Below are positions 49,646-57,131 of a DNA stretch of 64,000 nucleotides, one piece after another (the first letter of the stretch is position 1; the number at the start of each line of letters is the position of its first letter). The position numbers were made by a program, and so were the translations under genes. The DNA is taken from positions 1,364,001-1,428,000 of the forward strand of contig NZ_CP104207.1 in assembly GCF_025244705.1 (NCBI RefSeq), read 5' to 3'. Origin of the DNA: Sphingopyxis sp. PET50 (lineage in GTDB: Bacteria > Pseudomonadota > Alphaproteobacteria > Sphingomonadales > Sphingomonadaceae). The notes beneath the pieces are model-generated. The model did not search any database and was not told the DNA's origin. It saw only the letters and a list, made by a program, of their open reading frames with translations.

Positions 49646-50647
49646 ATGAGCAATGTCGCGGCCTTGCCGGACGACCGCGTCTATTTCCGCAGCTATCTGG
49701 CGCCGCTAGCGCCGCTGCTCGGCCGCAGCGATATCACCGACATCTATGTCAACCGCCCGGGCGAAGCCTGGGCCGAATCGCTGACCGGCAAGATCGAGGC
49801 CCACGATATTCCCGCGCTGACCGAGCAGATACTCGAACGGCTGGCGCGGCAGATCGCGGCGCTTTCGCATCAGGGGATCAACCGCGAGCATCCCCTGCTG
49901 TCCGCGACCATGCCCGACGGCGCGCGCGTTCAGATCGTCGCACCGCCCGCCACGCGGGGAACCATGGTGCTGGCGATCCGCAAGCATGTGTCGCCCGATC
50001 TGCGGCTCGACGATTACGCGGACAGCGGCGCCTTCGCCGAAACGCGTTCGGGGCGCGTCGGCGATGCGGACGATATCGACCGGAAACTGCATGGTCTGCT
50101 CGATGCGGGGGATATTCCCGCACTGCTCCGCGCGGCGGTGCAAAACCGCAGGAATGTCCTGATCTCGGGCGGCACCTCGTCGGGCAAGACGACCTTTCTG
50201 AACGCGCTGCTGCGCGAAGTGCCGGAGCGCGAGCGGCTGATCCTGATCGAGGATACGCCCGAAATCACCATTCACCACCCCAACGCCGTGGGCCTGCTCG
50301 CCGCGCGCAGCGCGCTGGGCGAAACGCATACGACCGCCGAGGATCTGCTCAGCGCCTCGCTGCGCCTGCGCCCCGACCGCATCATCCTCGGCGAACTGCG
50401 CGGTCCGGAGGCCTTTTCCTTCCTGCGCGCGGTCAACAGCGGCCACCCCGGATCGATGACGACGATCCACGCCGACAGTCCCGAACGCGCGATCGAGCAG
50501 CTCACCTTGCTTGTGCTGCAAGCGGGCAGCCGCCTCGACCGCGCCGACGTTCATCATTATGTGCGCTCGACCGTCGATGTCTTCGTCCAGCTCGGCCGCA
50601 GCGGCGGCAAGCGGCATATCAGCGAAGTGAAATTGCGCGAGGGGTAA
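49646..50647 (+). CDS. virB11: VirB11-family T4SS ATPase
   Basis: 333 residues. Walker A GGTSSGKTTFLNALLREVPE, acidic RLILIEDTPEITIHHPNAV, Walker B RIILGELRGPEAFSFLRAVN and the HPGSMTTIHADS His box are all present, as in VirB11 hexamers. It switches the system between pilus assembly and secretion. Last gene of the operon; one base separates it from the VirB10 stop. No virB1, virB5, virB7 or virD4 is seen. Confidence 0.93.
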   Translation: MSNVAALPDDRVYFRSYLAPLAPLLGRSDITDIYVNRPGEAWAESLTGKIEAHDIPALTEQILERLARQIAALSHQGINREHPLLSATMPDGARVQIVAPPATRGTMVLAIRKHVSPDLRLDDYADSGAFAETRSGRVGDADDIDRKLHGLLDAGDIPALLRAAVQNRRNVLISGGTSSGKTTFLNALLREVPERERLILIEDTPEITIHHPNAVGLLAARSALGETHTTAEDLLSASLRLRPDRIILGELRGPEAFSFLRAVNSGHPGSMTTIHADSPERAIEQLTLLVLQAGSRLDRADVHHYVRSTVDVFVQLGRSGGKRHISEVKLREG

Positions 50648-50648
50648 G

Positions 50649-50682
50649 AAAAAGGGTGTCCGGTCGATCGACCGGACACCCT
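50649..50682 (-). terminator. Terminator between virB11 and the beta-helix genes
   Basis: Perfect 30-base palindrome at 50653-50682 (AGGGTGTCCGGTCGA and its complement). On the minus strand it is followed by a T-run (complement of 50649-50653). It therefore terminates the minus-strand beta-helix gene; on the plus strand it lacks a T-run but may still stop virB11 transcripts. Confidence 0.8.
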
Positions 50683-50706
50683 CCTGATCCCGATGGCTTG
50701 CCTTGC

Positions 50707-51666
50707 CTATTTCTTGAGCACGGTTCCAGTGAAGCTGCCATCCGTGCCGTTGCCGGTGACCACATTGTCGCCGTAAGTTAAAATCGCCGCGCCGTTCGAT
50801 GTCAGGACACCCGTTCCGCTGTTCTGGGTGATGGTGGTGCCGCCCACTTGCACCCCTGCTCCATTGGCCGCCAGGATACCGTTGACGCCGCCTGAGATCA
50901 CACTGTCCTTCACCGTCAGCTGAACGCTGCTGTCGGTGGACGGCGCAGCATAGATAGCGATGCCCGTATCGGCGAACAGACTGTTCGAAACACTGCCTTT
51001 CACTTGGGAGCCAGCGCTTGCGCCGATGGAAAGACCGATGGAGAGATTGTCGCTGAAGCGGACATTGTCGATCCAGAAGGAGGCGCTGCTATTGGTGGAG
51101 GAACCGGAACTCACGGCAATGCCGTTATTGGATCCCCCAGAGACCGTGCCACCGCTGATCGACGCATTTTCGACCGTCAGCGACGCACCGGCATTCTGCG
51201 GGCGAAAAAAGATTGCCCTGACCTGAAAACCGCGAAAGCCCGAATTGCGGATGATCACGCTACCGGCCCGGACAACGTCAACACCGTTCAACCCCGAACC
51301 CAAGCCCTCGAAATCGAGGCCGCTCAGCAGCACGACATCGGTCGGGGCGGCCTGGATGACGATGCCGGTACCGCTCGCCACCAGGATACCGCCGATCGTC
51401 TTTTCACAAATGATCGAGATCGACTTGGTGACCGTCACCGCCCCGAAACTGCCCGGATCGAGGCAATTGATCTCGCCTCCCGCCGCCGTCTTCGATATCG
51501 CCCCCGCAAAGGTCCGGCACGGCGCGGTGCGGCTGCACGGATTGGCGTCGTCGCCGACGCCCGAAACCCACGTGCGCGTCGCCTGCGCCGATGCCGGCGC
51601 GGCAAAACCGATCGCTCCCGCCGCCAGGGCGACGGCATAGAGCAGGATATTCATCCAACGATTCAT
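50707..51666 (-). CDS. Secreted right-handed beta-helix protein 2
   Basis: 319 residues. Signal peptide from MNRWMNILLYAVALAAGAIG ending ASAQ, then TRTWVSGVGDDANPCSRTAP, CRTFAGAISKTAAGGEINCL and repeated short strands with T, N and S turns (NSGFRGFQVRAIFF, NNGIAVSSGSSTNSSASF). Four Cys lie in the first 90 residues. The fold resembles pectate-lyase-like beta-helix proteins (NosD-like), but no catalytic set is apparent. The start overlaps the stop of the paralogue just upstream. The role is unknown, perhaps carbohydrate binding or surface structure. Confidence 0.75.
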   Translation of the reverse strand: MNRWMNILLYAVALAAGAIGFAAPASAQATRTWVSGVGDDANPCSRTAPCRTFAGAISKTAAGGEINCLDPGSFGAVTVTKSISIICEKTIGGILVASGTGIVIQAAPTDVVLLSGLDFEGLGSGLNGVDVVRAGSVIIRNSGFRGFQVRAIFFRPQNAGASLTVENASISGGTVSGGSNNGIAVSSGSSTNSSASFWIDNVRFSDNLSIGLSIGASAGSQVKGSVSNSLFADTGIAIYAAPSTDSSVQLTVKDSVISGGVNGILAANGAGVQVGGTTITQNSGTGVLTSNGAAILTYGDNVVTGNGTDGSFTGTVLKK

Positions 51667-52712
51667 GGCGATTCCCCCCAAAGTGATGCCATCGGGAACG
51701 CGGAGCCGGTGCGCATCGCCCCGGCCCCGCGACCCAAGCTCACTGCTTGCCGCACGGTCGCCGTGAAAGCACCGTTGTTGTTGTTTCCGACCAGCACATT
51801 GTCGCCGAAGCTGACGAGGTTCCCGCCGGTCAGCGCGCGGACGCCGTTGCTGTTCTGCGCGATCGAGTTGCCGGTCGCATTGATCGTGGCGTTGGCGCCT
51901 TCGGCAAGGAGACCGGAACTGCTGTTGCCGCTCACCACGCTATCGATCAGCACGACGTTCGCCGTGCCGCCGCCCGCCGCCGAGCGGGCGTAGACGCCGA
52001 TCTGGTTGTCGGCGATGACGCTGTTCGACACCGTCGCCTTGATGCTCGAACCGGCGTTGGCCGCGTCGAAGCGGATGCCGCCGCGGTTGTTGTCGGTGAG
52101 GCGGATATTGGTGATCGCGACGGTCGCCGCCACATTGGCCGCCGGCTGGACGAGAATCCCGCCGGTCGTGCCACTGGTCGCTCCATTATCGACGATGGTA
52201 ACATTATCGACGACCAGCGTCGCCGCGGGCGACGTGGGCGCGAAATTGATGCCGTAGCCGCCTGAACCGCGGAAGCCGCGGATCGTCGAATTCCTGAGGT
52301 GCAGGCCGACCCCGCTGGTGAAACGGATGCCGTTGGTGCCGAGTCCCAAGCCCTGAATGTCGAATCCGCTGAGCAGCACGACATCGTTTGCGCCGACGAC
52401 GATGTTGATCCCGTTGCCGCTCGTCAACAGAATGCCGTCGAGCACGCCTTCGCAGATCAGCGAGATCGACTTGGTGATCGTCACCGCGCCGAAACCACCC
52501 GGATCGAGGCAATTGATCTCGCCGCCCGCGGCGGTTTTCGAAATCGCCCCGGCGAAAGTCTTGCACGGCGCCGTCCGGCTGCACGGGTTCGCGTCGTCGC
52601 CGACGCCCGAAATCCAGGTGCGCGTCGCCTGCGCCGAGGCTGGCGTCGCCAGCGGGATGGCAAGCAACGCAACGAATGCGGCCACCAAGCCGCGCCATAC
52701 ATATTTGTTCAT
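51663..52712 (-). CDS. Secreted right-handed beta-helix protein 1
   Basis: 349 residues from ATG 52712, with a GGGGGTG ribosome binding site just upstream. Signal peptide from MNKYVWRGLVAAFVALLAIP ending ASAQ; the mature start ATRTWISGVGDDANPCSRTA is nearly identical to the following gene, as is TAAGGEINCLDPGGFGAVTI. The body then diverges but keeps the beta-helix look (TVSNSVIADNQIGVYARSAA). Its C-terminus has an extra 25-residue tail. It ends in ATGA, which starts the next gene, so the two are translationally coupled. This is a tandem duplication that has diverged in the body. Confidence 0.78.
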   Translation of the reverse strand: MNKYVWRGLVAAFVALLAIPLATPASAQATRTWISGVGDDANPCSRTAPCKTFAGAISKTAAGGEINCLDPGGFGAVTITKSISLICEGVLDGILLTSGNGINIVVGANDVVLLSGFDIQGLGLGTNGIRFTSGVGLHLRNSTIRGFRGSGGYGINFAPTSPAATLVVDNVTIVDNGATSGTTGGILVQPAANVAATVAITNIRLTDNNRGGIRFDAANAGSSIKATVSNSVIADNQIGVYARSAAGGGTANVVLIDSVVSGNSSSGLLAEGANATINATGNSIAQNSNGVRALTGGNLVSFGDNVLVGNNNNGAFTATVRQAVSLGRGAGAMRTGSAFPMASLWGESP

Positions 52713-53043
52713 CGATACACCCCCATCATCGTCCCGAAGCCTGGTCAAGGCCAGCCGGAACGTGTTCCCACAATGCACCGATCGGAAGAAACTGACTCGC
52801 GCGACCCCCGCTGCGCATCTCCGACGGACATGGAGATTCGGTGCTCTCTCGAAGCTGCCGTCTCCTGCGGAGACCATGGCAGGACTGATCATGGGTAGCA
52901 AGTGCTTAACCAAGGCGGCGCGGCGCGTCTTCCATCCGGCCAACCGGCTAATATCATGACGGTTTCCGCCCCGTCTCCCGCTGGCGCGCGACACAGGGGT
53001 TGCCAGATCGGCGGAGCGCCGCTAGGGGCGTCTGCCTCAGCGA
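52713..53043. other. Gap upstream of the beta-helix pair
   Basis: 331 bases with no convincing gene on either strand. It should hold the beta-helix promoter, but I cannot name its boxes with confidence. Confidence 0.4.
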
Positions 53044-53135
53044 GGAGAGTTGGCTGAGTGGTCGAAAGCGTCGCACTCGAAATGCGAAGTGCTTGAGCAA
53101 CGGTACCGAGGGTTCGAATCCCTCACTCTCCTCCA
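53044..53135 (+). tRNA. tRNA-Ser(CGA)
   Basis: Acceptor GGAGAGT/ACTCTCC, long variable arm, anticodon loop CTCGAAA (anticodon CGA), T-arm GAGGG-TTCGAAT-CCCTC and encoded CCA. The base before CCA is T, unusual for a serine tRNA, whose discriminator is normally G. Confidence 0.9.
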
Positions 53136-53196
53136 TTTCCCTGACCCGACCAGCCAGGCAGAGCTGCCTTCCCGGCCAGCGGGCGGATGGCTCCGC

Positions 53197-53586
53197 CTAG
53201 CGAATGGCGACGAGCGATGGCGCCGACAGCGCCGCGACGACCGCACCCGCGATCAGGAGCAGCACGACCGCCACGACAATTACCACGATGGTGTAAGTCA
53301 GCGCCTTGTCTGCGGGCGCCTCAAGACCGGCAGGCCGAGGCAAAGGATATACCGGCCAAAGACGCCGCCGATCCATCCCGCCTGTCCCGGTACAGGCCGC
53401 AACCTTCAAGGCCCGCACCTGATCCTTCCGCCCGCCAAAGCTCGACACGAGGCCCCGGAGCCGGGTTGATCGGAATACCTGCCGCTCGGGCACACCAACC
53501 CGACTTGCCAACACCTCTGCAATCATCGCCGCAGACGGATTCGGCAGAGTGAATGTAACGGGCTTGAAACAGGAAGGAATAGCCAT
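53197..53586 (-). CDS. Possible small membrane protein, start uncertain
   Basis: 129 codons as an open frame; an internal ATG at 53376 would give 59 residues. The only clear feature is one membrane helix near the end, LTYTIVVIVVAVVLLLIAGA, followed by a short tail. I recognise no family. Codon choice upstream of 53376 is not convincing, so the short version is more likely. Confidence 0.4.
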   Translation of the reverse strand: MAIPSCFKPVTFTLPNPSAAMIAEVLASRVGVPERQVFRSTRLRGLVSSFGGRKDQVRALKVAACTGTGGMDRRRLWPVYPLPRPAGLEAPADKALTYTIVVIVVAVVLLLIAGAVVAALSAPSLVAIR

Positions 53587-53658
53587 AGATTGAGTTCATG
53601 ACTTCCGAATCCTCCATCGCGTTGCCAGCCGCATGGATACAGGGCGCTCGCGGCGCCG

Positions 53659-53985
53659 CTGATCGACCGTGCGCACTTTGCACCTGGCGATATCGTTCGC
53701 CACCGCCTGTTCGACTTCCGCGGTGTCGTGTTCGATATCGACCCCGTCTTTGCGAACAGCGACGAATGGTATGAAGCGATCCCGGAGGCCATGCGCCCGG
53801 TTAAGGAGCAGCCCTTCTATCACCTGCTCGCCGAAAACGAGGATCTGTCCTATATCGCCTATGTCAGCCAGCAGAATCTGGTTGCGGACGGCGACCATGG
53901 CCCGGTCGATCATCCGCAGATCGACGCGATGTTCGACGGGCTCGAGCACGGGCGCTACCGCCTCCGCGCCATCCACCGCCATTGA
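53659..53985 (+). CDS. hspQ: HspQ-like hemimethylated DNA-binding/heat-shock protein
   Basis: About 108 residues as drawn. The family core is strong: RAHFAPGDIVRHRLFDFRGV, then VFDIDPVFANSDEWYEAIPE, RPVKEQPFYHLLAENEDLSY and IAYVSQQNLVADGDHGPVDH. HspQ (YccV) binds hemimethylated DNA near oriC and acts as a Lon-specificity enhancer in enterobacteria. No ATG lies in frame before the conserved start, so the 5' end is uncertain; CTG 53659 is drawn only as the family-length limit, and a frame slip upstream is possible. Convergent with the ABC permease. Confidence 0.8.
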   Translation: MIDRAHFAPGDIVRHRLFDFRGVVFDIDPVFANSDEWYEAIPEAMRPVKEQPFYHLLAENEDLSYIAYVSQQNLVADGDHGPVDHPQIDAMFDGLEHGRYRLRAIHRH

Positions 53986-53994
53986 CCCGGTCGG

Positions 53995-54879
53995 TCAGGC
54001 CTTGAGCTTCCAGCCCGAGGCGAGCAGCCGATAGGTGAAGATCCCCAGCACCGCGTTGACGCCCGCCAGCACCAGCACCGCGGTCAGTACCGGATTGGCG
54101 ATCGTCGAATCGACCGTGCCGATGAAGCCGTAGCGAAATCCCATGATGGCGTAATAGACCGGGTTGGCATGCGCGACGGCCTGAAAGCCCGGTGCGAGCC
54201 GGTCGATCGCGTAAAAGGTGCCCGACAACAGCGCCAGCGGCGTGACGACGAAGTTGGTCACCGCCGCCGCGTGGTCGAATTTTTCGGCCCAGACCGACGT
54301 CATCAGCCCCAGGAAACCCAGCATCGCGGCGCCGAGCACCCCGAAAACGACGACGGCCCAGAAGTGGTCGGGCATCACGTGCACGCCGGGCCACAGCAGC
54401 ATCGCCAGCCACAGCGCCAGCCCGACCAGGATCGCCCGCGTCACCGCCGCCCCGATCAGCGCGACGATGAGCTCGCCGACGCCAAGCGGCGGCATCAGAT
54501 AGTCGACGATCGTGCCCTGGATCTTGCCAACGAGCAGCGAGAAGGAGGAGTTGGCGAAGCTGTTCTGCAGCATCGCCATCATGATCAGTCCAGGCGCGAC
54601 GAAATCGGCAAAGGGAACGCCGATGACCGTGCGCCCCGCCCCGCCCAGCGCGACGGTGAAAATGACGAGAAAAAGGAGCGTGGTGATCGCTGACGCCCAG
54701 ATTGTTTGCAGCTGCACCTTGAAAAAGCGCCGCACCTCTTTGACATATAGCGCCTGCATGCCCGGAACGTTGAGCGTCCGGATATGCGGTACGCCGGGCT
54801 CCGCAAACGGAGGCGTCGCGGCGAATTCACCCGGCACGGTGCCCGAGTCGGGACGCGAAATTTGGGGCTGGTCGTTCAT
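53995..54879 (-). CDS. ABC-2 type permease
   Basis: 294 residues from MNDQPQISRPDSGTVPGEFA. The ABC-2 membrane domain covers six segments (WASAITTLLFLVIFTVALGG, FVAPGLIMMAMLQNSFANSS, HVMPDHFWAVVVFGVLGAAM, and NFVVTPLALLSGTFYAIDRL, then YYAIMGFRYGF). GTFYAI-LP-like motif and the PGLI segment are typical of polysaccharide or drug exporters such as NodJ/YadH. No ATPase gene is adjacent, so its partner is elsewhere. It is divergent from gcrA. Confidence 0.85.
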   Translation of the reverse strand: MNDQPQISRPDSGTVPGEFAATPPFAEPGVPHIRTLNVPGMQALYVKEVRRFFKVQLQTIWASAITTLLFLVIFTVALGGAGRTVIGVPFADFVAPGLIMMAMLQNSFANSSFSLLVGKIQGTIVDYLMPPLGVGELIVALIGAAVTRAILVGLALWLAMLLWPGVHVMPDHFWAVVVFGVLGAAMLGFLGLMTSVWAEKFDHAAAVTNFVVTPLALLSGTFYAIDRLAPGFQAVAHANPVYYAIMGFRYGFIGTVDSTIANPVLTAVLVLAGVNAVLGIFTYRLLASGWKLKA

Positions 54880-54989
54880 GGCGTTCTCGCCTATCGCCTC
54901 CCCGACTTTCCCGCAAGCTGGGCTACGACGGTCGCATTTCGCAAGGAACGGCCGAACCGCCCGCACGGCGGCAGATGAGGATTTGAAGA

Positions 54990-55685
54990 ATGTCTTGGAC
55001 CGACGAGCGCATCGAGCAACTGCGCAGCATGTGGGAAAAGGGGCTGACCGCCAGCCAGATCGCCGACGAACTCGGCGGGGTCAGCCGCAATGCGGTAATC
55101 GGCAAGGCGCATCGCCTGGGCCTGAAATCGCGCCCCTCGCCGGTGAAGGCGACCGAAAAGGTCAAGCCGGTGAAGGCCCCCACCGCGCCCGCCGCGCCGA
55201 AACCGGTCGCCCCGGCCGCCGCAACGCCGCGCGCCGTCGCCCCCGCCCCTGCCCGCCCGGTCGCCCCGGTACGCGCCGAATCCAAGCCCGCGTCCCGGCC
55301 GGACGGCGATCACGGCGGCGGCGTCGAAGCCGCGCCGAAGCCCGATATGCCGCGGATCGTGTCGATCGGCCCCGGCGGCTTCATCCGCCAGGGCCCCGGC
55401 GACCAGCAGGCCCCGATTCCGCCCGCGCCGCCGCGCCGTCTGGTCCCGGCCAAGCCGAGTCCCGAAATCGCGGGAAAGACGACGCTGCTCGACCTCAACG
55501 ACCGCATCTGCCGCTGGCCGATGGGGCATCCGGGCGAACCCGACTTCCATTTCTGCGGCGAAGCGGTGAATCCCGGCTTTCCCTATTGCGTCGAGCATTG
55601 CGGCCGCGCCTATCAGGCGCAGCTGCCGCGCGGCACGCGCCGCCCGCCGCCGCCGCCGCCGTTTGGAGGCCCCCGGGTCCGGTAA
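54990..55685 (+). CDS. gcrA: GcrA cell-cycle regulator
   Basis: 231 residues starting MSWTDERIEQLRSMWEKGLT. The N-terminal HTH (ASQIADELGGVSRNAVIGKA, then HRLGLKSRPSP) and the C-terminal zinc-like region (DLNDRICRWPMGHPGEPDFH, FCGEAVNPGFPYCVEHCGRA) are diagnostic. GcrA binds sigma70-RNA polymerase and acts at methylated GANTC sites, working with CcrM in alphaproteobacteria. The Ala/Pro linker is longer than the usual 170-residue form. The frame is intact. A thioesterase gene follows within 11 bases. Confidence 0.95.
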   Translation: MSWTDERIEQLRSMWEKGLTASQIADELGGVSRNAVIGKAHRLGLKSRPSPVKATEKVKPVKAPTAPAAPKPVAPAAATPRAVAPAPARPVAPVRAESKPASRPDGDHGGGVEAAPKPDMPRIVSIGPGGFIRQGPGDQQAPIPPAPPRRLVPAKPSPEIAGKTTLLDLNDRICRWPMGHPGEPDFHFCGEAVNPGFPYCVEHCGRAYQAQLPRGTRRPPPPPPFGGPRVR

Positions 55686-55695
55686 AGGGCGTCCG

Positions 55696-56091
55696 TTGAG
55701 GCCATTCACGCAGGATTTCGCCTTTGCCCGCGCGCTTGGCCTCGAGATGGTCGAGCGCGGCGACGGGCGCTGCACGATGGCGATCGACATCGACGCCGAA
55801 CGGCATTTCAGCCCGCAACGCGCGGCGCACGGCGGCGTCGCCTACAGCCTTGCCGACACGGCGATGGGCGGCGCCCTTACCAGCCTGCTCGGCGACGAGC
55901 AGTGGTGCGCCACGCTCGAAATCAAGTTCAACTACCATGCACGGACCGTGGAAGGACGGCTGACCTGCGAAGCGGAGGTCCTCCACCGCGGCAAGCGCAT
56001 CGCCAATGTCGATGCGCGGCTCTATCAGCACGGCAAGCTGGTCAGCAGCGCCAACGGCAATTTCGCGATCTTCGCAGCGCCGACCGCTTGA
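55696..56091 (+). CDS. PaaI-family hotdog thioesterase
   Basis: 131 residues from TTG 55696, which follows the gcrA stop by 10 bases; a TTG at 55663 that overlaps gcrA is an alternative. RHFSPQRAAHGGVAYSLADT has the catalytic region, where HGG-x-Y/LAD is the PaaI signature, and CEAEVLHRGKRIANVDARLY continues the fold. It hydrolyses aryl- or acyl-CoA thioesters. A hairpin follows directly. Confidence 0.88.
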   Translation: MRPFTQDFAFARALGLEMVERGDGRCTMAIDIDAERHFSPQRAAHGGVAYSLADTAMGGALTSLLGDEQWCATLEIKFNYHARTVEGRLTCEAEVLHRGKRIANVDARLYQHGKLVSSANGNFAIFAAPTA

Positions 56092-56098
56092 CGTGGAA

Positions 56099-56131
56099 AA
56101 GGCGCCAGACCTCCTGCAGGTCCGGCGCCTT
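56099..56131. terminator. Bidirectional terminator
   Basis: AAGGCGCC and GGCGCCTT arms flank a second pair GACCT/AGGTC with one mismatch. On the minus strand it is followed by TTTTCC, on the plus strand by CCCCCAATCTT. It ends the thioesterase gene and probably the convergent barrel gene. Confidence 0.7.
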
Positions 56132-56160
56132 CCCCCAATCTTCCGCGGCGTGCCAACTCT

Positions 56161-56998
56161 CTAGAAGCGGAAGTTCAAACTCGCCCGCACGCTGTGGGTG
56201 CGAAAATGATCGTCGCCGCGCTTGATGTCGGTCCCGCCGCCGTCGAGCAGGAAGGGGTTGGTCGGCGGCGCTGTCCCCGGCCCGACATTCACCACGAAAT
56301 CATCGTCCTGAATGTCGGTGTAGAGATATTCGAGGCCGAGCGAGATGTTCCGCGTCAGCATCGCCTCGGCCCCGCCGCCCGCGACATAGCCCCAGCCGTT
56401 GGTGCGGCCGTTGTCGGCGAAGCTGTTGACGCTGTTGGTGGTCGAGAAGCGGTTGTCGAGCTTGGCATAGGCACCGCCGCCCGTCGCATAGAAGAGCACC
56501 CCGCCACCAGGCGTGTAGCTCGGCGCGGAGCCGCGCATTGGCCTGATAATCGGCCGAGCGGTTGAAGCGGTAAGCCGCCGGGGTCGACGAGAAGCCGGTC
56601 ACGCTGTCGCGCGCCTCGCTGCGGCCGCCTTCGATCACCGCGCCGAGCACGAAATTGCCCATGCGCTTGTCGTAACCGAGCTTGCCGTAATATTCGAAAC
56701 CATCCTTGTCGTTGCGGCAACCGACGTTGGCGGTGCTGGTCGGCGAGCCGCCGCAGAAGCCCGGCGAAAAGGCATCGGCGCCGCCCGACGTATTGACGGT
56801 GTCGTCAAAGGTGCCGTCGCGATTGGTATCGAAGACCAGCGTCTCGCGCGCATCGTTCGGCTGGACCGTGTAACCGCCGGTGACGCCGATATAGGGACCG
56901 TCGAAGTCCTGCGACTTGTCGCGATCGCTCTGCGCAAGCGCCGACTGGGCGAGCGCCATTGCAGCCGCCGAAGCGGCGAAGAGGGACAGGATTTTCAT
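56161..56998 (-). CDS. Outer-membrane beta-barrel porin-like protein (frame corrected)
   Basis: About 280 residues. Signal peptide from MKILSLFAASAAAMALAQSA ending ALAQ; then GPYIGVTGGYTVQPNDARET, a Cys pair in PGFCGGSPTSTANVGCRNDK, and alternating barrel strands ending RTHSVRASLNFRF (terminal Phe). It resembles OmpA-like or Omp25/31-type barrels. An extra T at 56520 in a GCCGGC breaks the frame between ANARLRA and GYTPGGGVLFYATGGG. No operon. Confidence 0.85.
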
Positions 56999-57131
56999 GA
57001 TTTAACTCCGCTTTTTGAAGGACTTTACGTCGGCGGAGAAACCCGTCCCGGACAAGCGGGGTTCCCTCCTGTTCGCAAAACGGGGCGAACCGAGTGGTCG
57101 GTGCCGGTGAACGGCGGCGCCGCGGGCCGGG

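Noticed and set aside
50653..50682. Operator for virB11 or the beta-helix genes
   Set aside because: Perfect palindrome but placed between two gene ends with a T-run on one side; it fits a terminator better.
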